Of a stretch of DNA of 31,892 nucleotides, positions 20,782-30,544 are shown piece by piece. Numbering within the stretch: the stretch's first letter is position 1; every line of letters starts with the position of its first letter. This DNA comes from Basidiobolus meristosporus CBS 931.73 (taxonomy: Eukaryota; Basidiobolomycota; Basidiobolomycetes; Basidiobolales; Basidiobolaceae). The notes beneath the pieces were generated by a model that saw nothing but the letters and a program-made list of their open reading frames with translations, was not told the origin of the DNA and made no database searches. The translations under genes were made by a program, and so were the position numbers. Location: contig MCFE01000835.1 of NCBI GenBank assembly GCA_002104905.1, forward strand, positions 1 to 31,892, given 5' to 3'.

Positions 20782-21658
20782 TTAAACAATTATCAGGACA
20801 AGGATAGAGGAAGACACGGGATACATTCAAAGTTTATTGGAGGAAATTTTAGTTGATATAGGTACAAATAATATGCGCGAGGGAGTTTGCCCAAAGGGGA
20901 GAACAAAAGAATGCATATGGAAAGCGCCGAAGGAAACAGTTCACCCAAAACTGGCGATACCCCTCCCACTAGCGAGAACCAAGATGATATCGAAAACGAA
21001 ACCGACCTGCAAGTGTTAAGAGATATGGTACGAGCGTTACATACGACGAGAGCCACCTATGAAGAGTTGTTTGCCAGAGCAGTCACTCTAATACAAGACA
21101 CAATCAGAGAGGGACAAGACAAGTTACCCACGCCAATACGAAGCATGGAGATACTACCCAAGAAGACCATGTACCACCTAAGAGGAGGTTCCTTGATCAT
21201 TAAGGAGAAGGACGCCGCGCTGATTCCCGTATCCATACTGGACACAGTCAGACAGAAGACACAAGGAATCAACTGTCGCGCCCTCACAAGACCTCAAGAG
21301 CCCCCCTGTTTTGTTGCATACTTGCCATTAATAGGTACCACAGTTGTTGAGGTATACACAGACCTGGTACGAGCTGCAAGAGCACCAGAAGTAGAACTCC
21401 CGATTGAAGGACTCCTCCGAGAAATTTGCGAACATCTTGAACCACATTTTCAAGAAGGAACCATCTTAGAGAAGATACGCAAACAGATTAAATACACCGG
21501 CCAGTTAACCCATGCGATCCACCGAGTTGCTGTGTTACAACTATTACAGTGGTTTACCATAGGACAACTCAGGAATCAGTACGAAGTCCAACTCCAAGAA
21601 GCCGAAGAAACCATGAGGCAAGCACGAAAGCGCCTCGATTGCGCCACAGTTTCTACGG

Positions 21659-22462
21659 TGTGGTAGGGTAAACATACCTCCCACAGACAAGTTTATTCAT
21701 ATAGTCATTATGATATACTTATCCATATTTTATCTTATCAGTATTATCCCATTCTTCTTTTGCCCATATTATCAGTATTATCCCCATATGATGTTTACCC
21801 TGATTAGTTATTAGCATTAGTTATCCCAGATGTTATTCAGCTTTGTGATCAGTAGATGTATCTATATAAGGCAAGTACCCGCGTCAGTACCCGTGACACA
21901 TGACCTAGGTCTGTGTTACCATCTCTACCATTTCAATACCATATATGGTATTTCTATGTTGCACAGGTTTCAGACTACTGATTCCTGATTGGTTGAGAGT
22001 GCTGTGCCTTTTAGAACCTTCCAGGACATTCTTGGCATATTTTTAGCTCATAGTGATGTCATCAAGAATTCCACTGATACCTAGAATCTTCTAGAACCTT
22101 GTCATTAGTAATCACTTGGCAATCAGGAAAAGTATTTAAGGGAAAGCAATCCCTCATCAATAAATCATCCCTTCTATCAGTAACACTTCTACCTTATTGA
22201 TTAGCAGTTGATCACTGCACCTGCCTTCAACAGTACATCTCAGACCTGCCATCAAGGAGCTTTTCAGGGTAGTGCACAAGACACACAGAGGCCTTTGGAG
22301 ACACTTGGAGCACCTAGGAAGCTAGAGAAGCAGGAGCCTTTACCATAGTGACATATTGACAAAGACACCAGCAGTTTAGACACAGAGGTTATTGCACCCA
22401 TCAGACACCTCACACACCTTGAGCTGTGTAGCTTCTCCCAGGAGTACCTCTACACCACCACA
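21659..22462 (+). mobile_element. Solo LTR (804 bp) of a second family, inserted in the third ORF
   Basis: The ends are inverted (TGTGGT...ACCACA) and flanked by ACGG at 21655-21658 and 22463-22466. Its body is similar to the LTR at 29605 onward over several hundred bases (for example CACAGGTTTCAGA, GATTCCTGA, AATCCCTCA and AATAAATCAT). It is poor in CG, unlike the ORF on either side. A TTTAAG/TATA-like stretch and AATAAA near 22130-22165 would be the promoter and polyadenylation signals. Short frames within it are noise. No internal region is left, consistent with LTR-LTR recombination after insertion. Confidence 0.85.
21936..21951. promoter_or_regulatory. 16-base perfect palindrome in LTR
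   Basis: ATACCATATATGGTAT is a perfect palindrome. It is conserved in the related LTR at 29884-29899 although the flanks have diverged. A binding site for a dimeric regulator is possible; the sequence alone does not prove it. Confidence 0.45.
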
Positions 22463-22911
22463 ACGGAAGAACTACAAAACATCTTGGAAGAAGCAAAAAC
22501 TTGTTATTGACAACGGGTGACTGCCAACCAAGTGAACGCCCTCTTCAAAAGGTCCCCCGCTGTCATATTGAACACAAAAAGGACAAGCCCCGATAACGTT
22601 TGCAAGATAAAGAAGCAAGACTTTATCGCGCTATTGCACCTTTTCTCGTTCTCCAACCCTCCCAAGGAACTTACCCAGAACCCTATGGTTTGCCAACTAT
22701 TTGGCTCTGTGGAAAACATCCCTTGAGCAACACAGGCCGCACCCCACTCTGCCGCCGAATGGTATCAGGTACTTGCCTGCAATCCCCTTGCGAGTGACAA
22801 CCAGCAATGGTACTACGGTGACTCCCCATGCTCCGTAAACGAAATCGATCCTGGAGAAGCAAGTTAGTCAAAGAACTTTGAGGACGAAGCTCCCACTTAA
22901 CCCCTGGGATA

Positions 22912-23298
22912 TGTGAGTACTCAATGTAGTACCCACTCTTTGCCCAAGAGTTCTCCCAAGAGTTCCCTCCAGAGTCCTACCCGAAGTCCTCCAGTACCCT
23001 CCCTATGATTCCCCCACGTGTCCTCCCCTCCTATCCCTGCCCTTATCTAGTTAGAACACTTACCATAACAGGAAGGTGTTCACACCCCTATTTTATAACA
23101 CATTGTCTATTGTCTAAGCCCCCCCAAGTGATATATATATCTACCCAAATGAACCAGGAAGAACAACGAGATTTGGACGAAATAAACAGAAGTCTTTATA
23201 ACCTTGCTACCTTCTATCAGAAGCTATTCTGAACCAAGTGGTACTGACTTGACCTACAAGCTCTCCCACTCACCAAGTACAGTCAGTAATAACCCACA
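22912..23298 (+). repeat. Gypsy 3' LTR
   Basis: 387 bp from TGTGAGTACTC to AATAACCCACA, with four substitutions relative to the 5' LTR (about 99 percent identity). The preceding 45 bases hold a modest purine run, GAGGACGAAG at about 22880-22889, as the only candidate polypurine tract. Followed by the ATGTT duplication. Confidence 0.95.
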
Positions 23299-23303
23299 AT
23301 GTT
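23299..23303. repeat. Target-site duplication ATGTT, right copy
   Basis: Exact repeat of 15735-15739. It marks the right border of the gypsy insertion in copia gag. Confidence 0.92.
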
Positions 23304-23738
23304 TAGCTGCTAAGAAAATGTATCTGAGACAAAAATTCTTTACTGTAAAGATGCTGCCAGGAGAAGAAATGAGAAATCTAACAAACAGAACTACCCTGCT
23401 GGTAGATGAAATGGAATCTGCAGGTGTACCAACTACTGATGAGGATGTGAAAGTAACCATCCTAAATAGCCTGACAGACACATTTCAGGGCCTTGTATCA
23501 GCCCTGGAGTTCAGAACTGAATATTTGACCTTAAAAAACATATATGGAAGGCTCTTGGATGAAGAATTAAGAAAATCAATCACCAATTGGAAGGAAGCAG
23601 AAAATGCTTTAGTAAGCAATGAAAATCACCAAAGAAGATACCCAATATCTTTTAAAGGCAATAGCAACCTGTTTTGCAACTACTGCAAAAGGAATGGAAA
23701 CACATCAGACTGGTGCTTCAAAAAGAGAGATAGTTAGT
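23304..23738 (+). pseudogene. Copia gag, C-terminal part
   Basis: This continues the frame broken at 15734: LAAKKMYLRQKFFTVKMLPG, then NLTNRTTLLVDEMESAGVPT and LSDTF-like residues typical of copia Gag (UBN2 type), to a stop at about 23736. The zinc knuckle near 23672-23715 reads C-x2-C-x4-N-x4-C: the histidine is replaced by asparagine, which should weaken zinc binding. Confidence 0.82.
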
Positions 23739-23827
23739 AGTAAAAGCCTGAATATGGAAATGCTGCAACAACTGAAGATGGATTATTCATATCTGCACTA
23801 AATATGACCACAAGCAAGGATTCTTAG

Positions 23828-26604
23828 TTGTGTTATACTGACTCTGGAGCATCTCAACACTTTACACACCAAAAAGAACTTCTTACCCAATATCAAGAAA
23901 TTCCAATTAGGAAGGTTTTCATGGGTGACAATAGAACACTTGATGCAGTGGGAGATGGAACTATCCAAGTAAACCTAAGAAGCAGTGAAGAAAGCCATAC
24001 ACTGATCTTTAAGGAAGTACTTTATGTGCCAGAAATAGCCAAGAACCTACTATCTGTAAGCAAGGCCACAGCTGAAGGACTCAGTTTCAGCTTTAACAAT
24101 TCTGGATGCAAGATCACTGATCAAAGTGGTGCACATATTGCTTTGGGTATCAGAAATCAGAACCTATACAAGTTGACTTATACCTCATTATATCTGGAAG
24201 CCAATATAAGTAACTTCAACGAAGAAACACTCATGCTTTGGCACAGGAGATTTGGGCACATTGATTTTGATTATTTGTGCAAAATGATCAAAGATTAGCT
24301 AATTTCCAGAGGAAAAACTGATCCCACAGCTATTTTGGAGTACTGTGAAGCCTGCATATATGGGAAACAAGCCCAACAGCTGTTCAAGAGCTCTGGGCTA
24401 ATCTAATCTAAGAAAAAACTAGATCTAACTCACCCAGATCTGTGTGGACCAATGCAAAACTTATCCTTAGGAGGGATGAAGTATTTAATCACTTTTATTG
24501 ATAGTTATACAAGATACACATGTGTCTACTTCATAGAGAGAAAGGGAGAAGCTCTGTCTAAGTTCAGGGAGCTCAAAGCCATGGTGCAGAGAGAAACTGG
24601 TGAAAAAATAAAGAAAATCAACCCGACAATGGTGTAGAATAAACCTCAAAACGCGTCATCCACTTCTGCAAAATTTATGGGATGAAGCAAGACACTACTG
24701 TATCATACTCCCCACACCAAAAGGAAGTAGCAGAACGTGCTAACAGATCAATAACTGATATGGCAAGATATATGATTTATGATCAAAAATTATCCTATGA
24801 TTTTTGGGTGTAATCAGTTGCCAATGTTAGATACCTATAAATTAGGAGTTATAGCAGAGTACTTTGTGATCCCACTCCATTTTAAGCATGGTATGGATAC
24901 AGACCAAGTGCAGAACATCTAAGAATATTTGGGTGTACAGCATATGCCAAGAAATTGCCTGGAAATTGGGCAAAATTTGAGACAAAAAGTGTAAAATGCA
25001 TATTTTTGGGCTACTGCATTGAGAGTAAAGCCTACAGACTCTATAATACCAAAGCAAAGAAGCTAATCAAGTCCAGGGATGTGTTGTTTGATGAGAATTC
25101 AAAACTCTTACAAAAAATGACATCAGATGATGACAAAATCTGATCTCAAGTCCACAAACTGTCAGGATTGAATCAGAGCAAAACAATGAAGATATTTTCA
25201 CTCCAGAGGACTATTCAACCATGGTTTAACCTGAATCAGTGCCCAGGAATATACCATAAGTGATCATTTCAGTATCAAATGCCTGGAGATCCAATTGTAC
25301 AATAAATAGCCCAAATTACTATATCAATGAGGGTACAAACTTAGCCTATGCTTATTCAGTCCATATTGATAAACCCAAGACTGTAAAGAGGCCAAAAATA
25401 GCCCTCAGACAAAGTTTTGGAGATCTGCAATGACTGAGGAATATCAGGCCCTGATGGAAAATCAAACTTGGGACTTAGTCAAATTACCAATCAACCAAAA
25501 ATCAATTGGATGCAGATGGGTCTTCAAGACAGAATACAATGCTGATGATACAATTGAATGATTCAAAGCAATACTTGTGGCCTAGGGATATTCTCAAACA
25601 AAAGGACTTGACTATACTGAGACCTTTGCACTGGTAGCCAAGTTTAATTCCATCAGATTAGTATTGGCTATTGCAGCCAAATTTAAGTTTTTTATTCATC
25701 AAATGGATGTAAAAGCTGCATTTTTTAATGGAGGACTTGATGAGGACATGTATATGAGTCAGCCTGATGGGTTTGCTCACCACAATATCCCCCATTTGGT
25801 CTGCAAGCTTAAAAAGTCTCTATATGGTCTCAGACAATAACCAAGAGCCTGAAATTGCAAGATAGATTCTTATTTGGAATCTTTGAGTTTCAAAAGTATT
25901 AATGCTGACTATAGTATATACTATAAGTCAGATGGAGCAAATCCAGCTCTATTAGCCCTATATGTGGATGATCTTATTATAGCCACCAATAACCTAGAAA
26001 CATTGGAAGAAACTAAATCCAGCCTACCTAAGCAGTTCACAATATCCAACCTAGGATAACTCAGTTATTACTTAGGAACTAAGTTCTTGAGAGACAGAAG
26101 TACCCAGACTATCTGCCTAAGCCAATCCAAGTATAGTCAAGATATACCAAAGAAGTAGCAAATGGAAGACTGTAAACCAGCAGCTACCCCAATAGAGACA
26201 AACCTTAACTTGGTCAAAACTTAACCAAATCAAGAGAGCTTAGTGCCATCTCAAAGCCCTGACTTTCCTTATCAATCTATGCTTGGCAGTCTGATGTATA
26301 TCATTCTTGGAACATTCCCAGATATCTCATATTCAATGGGAGTTGTCAGCCAACATAATCAGAACCATGGATCTGATTGTATTGCAGCAGTTAAGCGGAT
26401 TTTTAGATACCCAAAAGGAGCTGCAGATATCTGCTTAATATACACTTATAAGGATTCAGAACATAATCTTGTGGGATACTCTGATGCTGATTGGGGACAA
26501 AATTTGGAAGACAGAAGATCCACCACAGATTTCACCTTTCTTTACTGTAAAGGAGCAATTTCATGGAATTCAAGAAAGCAACCAACTGTAGCACTTTCTA
26601 CTTG
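23828..26604 (+). pseudogene. Copia pol: protease, integrase, RT, RNase H; many stops, 3' end missing
   Basis: Protease: YTDSGASQHF near 23835, then a LYVPEIAKNLLSVSKA stretch. Integrase: zinc-binding LWHRRFGHIDFDYLC with CEACIYGKQ, HPDLCGP with the first Asp, a frameshifted GACAATGG for the second Asp near 24628, EVAERANRS with the Glu, and the SRDVLFD ending near 25080. [12 protein letters not shown] near 25700 and an intact YVDDLIIA near 25960. RNase H: GYSDADWG near 26480. It ends at about 26604 in the RKQPTVALST segment where sequence switches to another element, so the last about 90 residues and the 3' LTR are absent. At least a dozen stops or shifts interrupt it. Confidence 0.88.
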
Positions 26605-29201
26605 ATTTGGCTTGATAATAGGAGGCCAGGGATGACATGTGATCATGACACTATTCTCCTCTTTTGAGGGGCTCTCCTCAAGCTTTTAGCTTTGGCTTGT
26701 AGGGGTATATCTGGTCAAATAGCGCAACTAGATCTTGGCAATTTGCTAGGTTAGCTGCTGGTTCTCAAGTTTGATCATTTGGGCTGTAACCCACCCAGTC
26801 TACCAGAGAGTAAAGTTGGGATCTGATGTAATTTGAATCCAACACTTGCTGAGCTTCAAACTCTTGGTGTTTGTCTACTTGAATGGCTGGGGGATTTGCT
26901 GGGTGCTGGTAGGGTAGAGTACTTTCATGGAATGTTTATAGTAGGGATACATGGAATGTGTCATGGATTATAATACTTGGTGGCAACTGTAGTTGGTATA
27001 CAATTGGACTAAGTCTCTTCTTGATCTTGAATGGCCCTAGTTTCTTGTAGTCTAGTTTGTCACATGGGCGGCTGGTAACAATGTTTCTTCTCAAGAGCCA
27101 TACCAAATCTACTTCATTAAGCTTGGGGTTAGGCTGCTGTTTGTTGTCTGCAAACTTCTAGTACCCCTCATGGGCTAATGATAGTTCTTTCCTGAGTGTT
27201 TCTTGGATTTCTAGAATTGTTGATGTATGTTTAGCTGCTGGGGGGCTCATAGGATTTGTTGGTACTTGAATATCAAAATGTAGATGAAAACCATAATTTG
27301 CATAGAATGGTGTGAGACCAGTTGCACTCTGACATGAGTTGTTGTAGCCAAATTCTGCAAGTGGTAGCAGCTGGGTCCAGTTGTCTTGCTAATAGTTGAT
27401 ATAGCACCAGAGGTATTGCTTAAGAATCTGGTTAATTCTGCCTGCCTGACTATCAGACTGAGGATGAAAAGCAGTTGAGAGCTTGACTTGCACACCCAGA
27501 TATTGCATGAAGTTTTTCAAGAATCTTGATACAAACTGGGGTCCTCTATCAGATACAATGTCACTTGGGATACCATGCAGCCAGAAAATGTTCCTTATTA
27601 CTAGGTGGGCAGTCTCTTTGGCATCTATGTGCTGGGAGCAGGGAATGAAGTGAGCCATCTTTGTGAGTCTATCTGCCAATACCAGGACTCAATTAAATTG
27701 GTTGGACTCTAGGAGGTTGGTTATGAAGTCCATTGAATTTGACTTCCATTGCTGGTCAGAAATTGGCAAGGGTTGAAGAAGTCCATATGGCTGGTATCTG
27801 GCAGATTTTGCACATTTACATGTGTCACAGGATTGGAGGTACTCCGTGACAAGGGATATCATCTTGGGCCACCAGAAGTCTCTCTTGATTGCACTCATAG
27901 TTATGGCAGTACCAAAATGTGCCATGGCAATTGCATCATGGCAAGTGTGGATGATATCTAACCTGGTATCAAGGACTTGGACAAACAGTTGGTGCCAGTG
28001 ATAGATGAAGTCATTGACTAGATGTAGGTGCTGGAGGTTTGGGAGCTTGGGTGGTAGGTCAGTGGGAGACTTGAGGTACTTCTTGATTGTGGCCACTGTG
28101 GAGTTGGTGGCTTGGCTGGTCTTTACTCTTTTAAGGAGAAGAGGAGCCATAATACTGGAGGACTGGGTTGCAAGGAGCTCAAATTCTTTTTTGTTGAGTG
28201 CAGGGTTTTCATTTGCCTAGAGGCATCATCCCCTTCTTTAAGGGAATACTCCATCTTTCTAGACAGGGCATCAGGATTTTCTTGTTTCACACCAGGTCTA
28301 TAGGTGATGACAAAGTCAAAGCTGGACAGGAAGAAAGACCATCTGCTTGTCTCTGGTTCAGTACCCTTGATGTGGTAAAGTACTCAAGGTTCTTGTGGTC
28401 ACAGAAGATCTTTATCTTTTGAGCTGCACAATCAAGGTAGTGTCCCCATTGTTGAAAGGCAACAATGATTGCAAGTGATTCCTTGTCATAGATATCACAG
28501 TTTACTTCAGCTGGGGTAAACTTTTCCAAGTAGAATGCAATAGGGTGTAGCACATTCTTGTCATCATACTGGGAGAGGATGGCACCAAGGGCAAAGTCAG
28601 AGGCTTCAGTTTCCATGATGAAAGGCCTCTCAAGGTCAGGGTGGGCAAGCAGTGGGGCACACAGGAAGGATTACTTGATAGAATCAAAGAACTCAGAATG
28701 CTCCTTATTCCATGCAAAGAGCAGATTTTTGTGGGTGAGCTTTGTCAAGGGAGTGACTATCTTGGAGTCCATTCTTGTTACATTTGAGCTTACAAGATCA
28801 TCTGGGAACTCAACTTCTTTCTGGTCAAACTCACACTTTTCCAGTTTGGTATAGAAGCCAGCAGTGCCAAGCTTGGTCAAGACTTTCTTCTCAAAGGAAT
28901 TATGTCCTTCATGGGTCTTGGAGTAGATCAGGATATCATCAGGGGAGATAACCACATATTGGTCAAGGTACTCCTGGAAGATATCATTTATCAGGTGTTG
29001 AAAGACAGCTGGGGCATTGGTGAGGCCAAATGGTATTATTTATATTCATAGTGACCATATCTTGCTCTGAAGGCAGTTTTCCATTCATTGCCAGGTTTGA
29101 TCCTGATAAGATTATAAGCTCCTCTGAGGTCAATCTTAGTAAGTACTTTGGCAGCAGAGAGTTGATCCAACAGGATGTTGATCAGGGGTAAAGGGTACTT
29201 G
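26605..29201 (-). mobile_element. Ty3/gypsy chromovirus fragment, minus strand
   Basis: On the minus strand from 29201 down: the end of RT palm, RNase H, integrase, chromodomain, then a purine run (AAAGAGGAGAAT) and 46 bases of an LTR (TGTCATGATCAC from 26650). Gag, protease and the N-terminal half of RT are missing, as is the rest of the LTR. Both ends are truncated: the low end joins copia RNase H, the high end joins an LTR start of another family at 29202. Confidence 0.85.
26690..29201 (-). pseudogene. Chromovirus pol, 5' truncated and decayed
   Basis: Minus-strand parts in order. RT from about 29200 ([14 protein letters not shown], then a palm motif reading SPDDILIYS near 28930 where Y-x-D-D is usual). 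RNase H 28616-28287 (ETEASDFALGAILSQ, KIFCDHKNLEYF). Integrase zinc finger 28150-27689 with H-H-C-C (CDTCKCAK). Integrase core with MDFI (first Asp) and VSDRGPQFVS (second Asp) near 27540. The third catalytic residue near 27455 is Gly (SQAGRINQ) in place of Glu. The C-terminal chromodomain about 26880-26720 (LVDWVGYSPNDQT, EPAANL) would target integration to particular histone marks. Stops occur near the chromodomain and elsewhere. Confidence 0.85.
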
Positions 29202-29604
29202 TGTAGTGGGGTCACAGTGACACCAACTGACAGATGTGCTCATTTCCATATTTTCAACTTCCCTATTTAGCCACTCTTTATTTGCTTACCCACTAATACC
29301 TTGGGTATTCCTCATATTGTTTGAATCAAAAAAACTATGGCTCCTGCTTTCAAACCTCTACAAACATGCACACCTGCCACAATTGAAATACTTCTATCAC
29401 CTCAACTTTACAGCTTTTTAGTGTGATACTTGCAAAGTTGCTCTACGCCCTGTACTGCTGGTAACATATACATCTAGTAATCATATGCTTTGTTGTTGCC
29501 ACTTCTGCCATGAATACCTCTTGAATATCTGCAAAGAGCTTCTTGGTATATAGCCAATATATTTTCTTCTCCCTGCCGGATTCTAGTCCCCCATATAGGT
29601 GCAT
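29202..29604. repeat. LTR start fragment and unclassified remnant
   Basis: The first about 100 bases (TGTAGTGGGGTCACAGTGACACC...) repeat the beginning of the LTR at 29605. The rest does not match that LTR. A minus-strand frame at 29604-29443 includes ESGREKKIYWLYTKKLFADI, which looks protein-like but which I cannot assign. It may be a piece of another element into which the 29605 LTR was inserted. Confidence 0.45.
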
Positions 29605-30360
29605 TGTAGTGGGGTCACAGTGACACCCACTGACATATGTGGTCATTCCCATACTTTTTACTTCCTTATTTCTCTACTACACTTATTTAGTTTTATCCCA
29701 TTTGTCTTACCTGATCAGTCCTATTCCACAAGCCAGTTGACTATCACACCTGTGTACCTTATTGCATAAGTTATCCCTTACTTTATGTACAATGACTAGG
29801 TATAAGTGCCTCTATATTAGGCAAATACTCACACCAGTACTTGTGACACATGATCAACCTATGTCACTATCCCTACCACTTTCATACCATATATGGTATC
29901 CCTACATTACACAGGTTTCAGAGGACTGATTCCTGACTGGTAGGATGTGCTGTGCCTCGTAGAACCTTCTGGCACCTACTTAGAACTCTCTCAGCTTGTT
30001 CTGATGTTGTCAAGATTTCTATTGATCTCCGGAACCTTCTGGAACACCATGATTAGCAATCACTTAGTCAATGAAAAAAGTATATAAGGGAGGCAATCCC
30101 TCAACAATAAATCATCATCCCTTTTATCAATATACCAACTTGCTGATTAGTGTGATCACTGCTACCTGCTGCTACCCAAACTTCAAGCCCCACACCAGAG
30201 GACACTCCCAGGAGACCATGCTGACAGCTAACTGACCTTGGAGGCACTACTTGTGAGGAATACTCAGAGTAGGTATCTTTTATTATATTTGATTCTTTCC
30301 CAAGTTTGTTCTTGTACAGGCAAACATACTTTTCTGTCTTTGTAACTATTGACCACAGCT
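29605..30360 (+). repeat. LTR of the same family as 21659-22462, 3' end uncertain
   Basis: Starts TGTAGTGGGGTCACAGTGAC and parallels the 804 bp solo LTR over TGACACATGA, the 16-base palindrome, CACAGGTTTCAGA, GATTCCTGA, AAGGGAGGCAATCCCTCA and AATAAATCATC. TATATAAG at about 30081 fits a promoter TATA box and AATAAA at 30108 a polyadenylation signal. After about 30180 the two LTRs diverge. One possible end is near 30357 (ACCACAGC, followed by TGCAT, which also precedes the start at 29600-29604), but this is not secure. Confidence 0.6.
29884..29899. promoter_or_regulatory. 16-base perfect palindrome in LTR (second copy)
   Basis: Same ATACCATATATGGTAT as at 21936-21951, at the equivalent LTR position. 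Confidence 0.45.
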
Positions 30361-30542
30361 GCATTCTGATCAAGTCCCTGCTGGTGGAGTTTACAGTTGT
30401 TATGACTTTAGAAGCTTTAGTACATTGTCATCTCCAAGGACGCTGAACTCAGCACATACTTTTGTTAAGACACCAACTAAGTTGGGGATTGTAGCTCAAT
30501 AATTTTCCCTTGACAAGCTTGTGGCTTTATTCCCCATCACAT
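30361..30542. other. Unassigned spacer
   Basis: No open frame, repeat or recognised element was found between the uncertain LTR end and the Harbinger-like copy B. It may be internal sequence of a degraded LTR element. Confidence 0.3.
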
Positions 30543-30544
30543 TA

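Larger units (their letters stand above)
20911..22867 (+). pseudogene. Gypsy third ORF, about 382 codons, split by a solo LTR
   Basis: The frame opens at ATG 20911 (130 bases after the pol stop) and runs to 21658, where a foreign LTR starts. After the LTR (ending 22462) and one ACGG duplication it resumes in register at 22466 and ends at TAG 22865-22867, 44 bases before the 3' LTR. Features: a polar acidic N-terminus (residues 1-40), a helical stretch around VLRDMVRALHTTRATYEELF, a central mixed region, a long helix near the split (RNQYEVQLQEAEETMRQARK), and an aromatic C-terminal part with AAEWYQVLACNPLASDNQQW. There is no signal peptide or membrane helix, so it is not envelope-like. Two in-frame TGA codons (22508 and 22724) fit CGA-to-TGA decay. 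I recognise no family. Confidence 0.8.
15740..23298 (+). mobile_element. Young Ty3/gypsy element with an extra third ORF
   Basis: The element is 7559 bp. Order: 5' LTR, primer site, gag, pol (protease, RT, RNase H, integrase), a third ORF, 3' LTR. The LTRs are 387 bp each and differ at four positions, so the insertion is recent. It is flanked by ATGTT duplications inside copia gag. It carries an 804 bp solo LTR from another family in its third ORF. Integrase after RNase H is the Ty3/gypsy order. Its C-terminus has a GPY/F-like module (RWIGPCTVI) but no chromodomain. CG dinucleotides are frequent here and rare in the surrounding elements. Confidence 0.95.

Noticed and set aside
20911-22867. 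Third gypsy ORF as an envelope gene
   Set aside because: No signal peptide, transmembrane segment or fusion-type motif was seen. Position alone is not enough.
28005-28422. Plus-strand frames in the chromovirus region
   Set aside because: The minus strand holds clear RNase H and integrase; these are antisense shadows.
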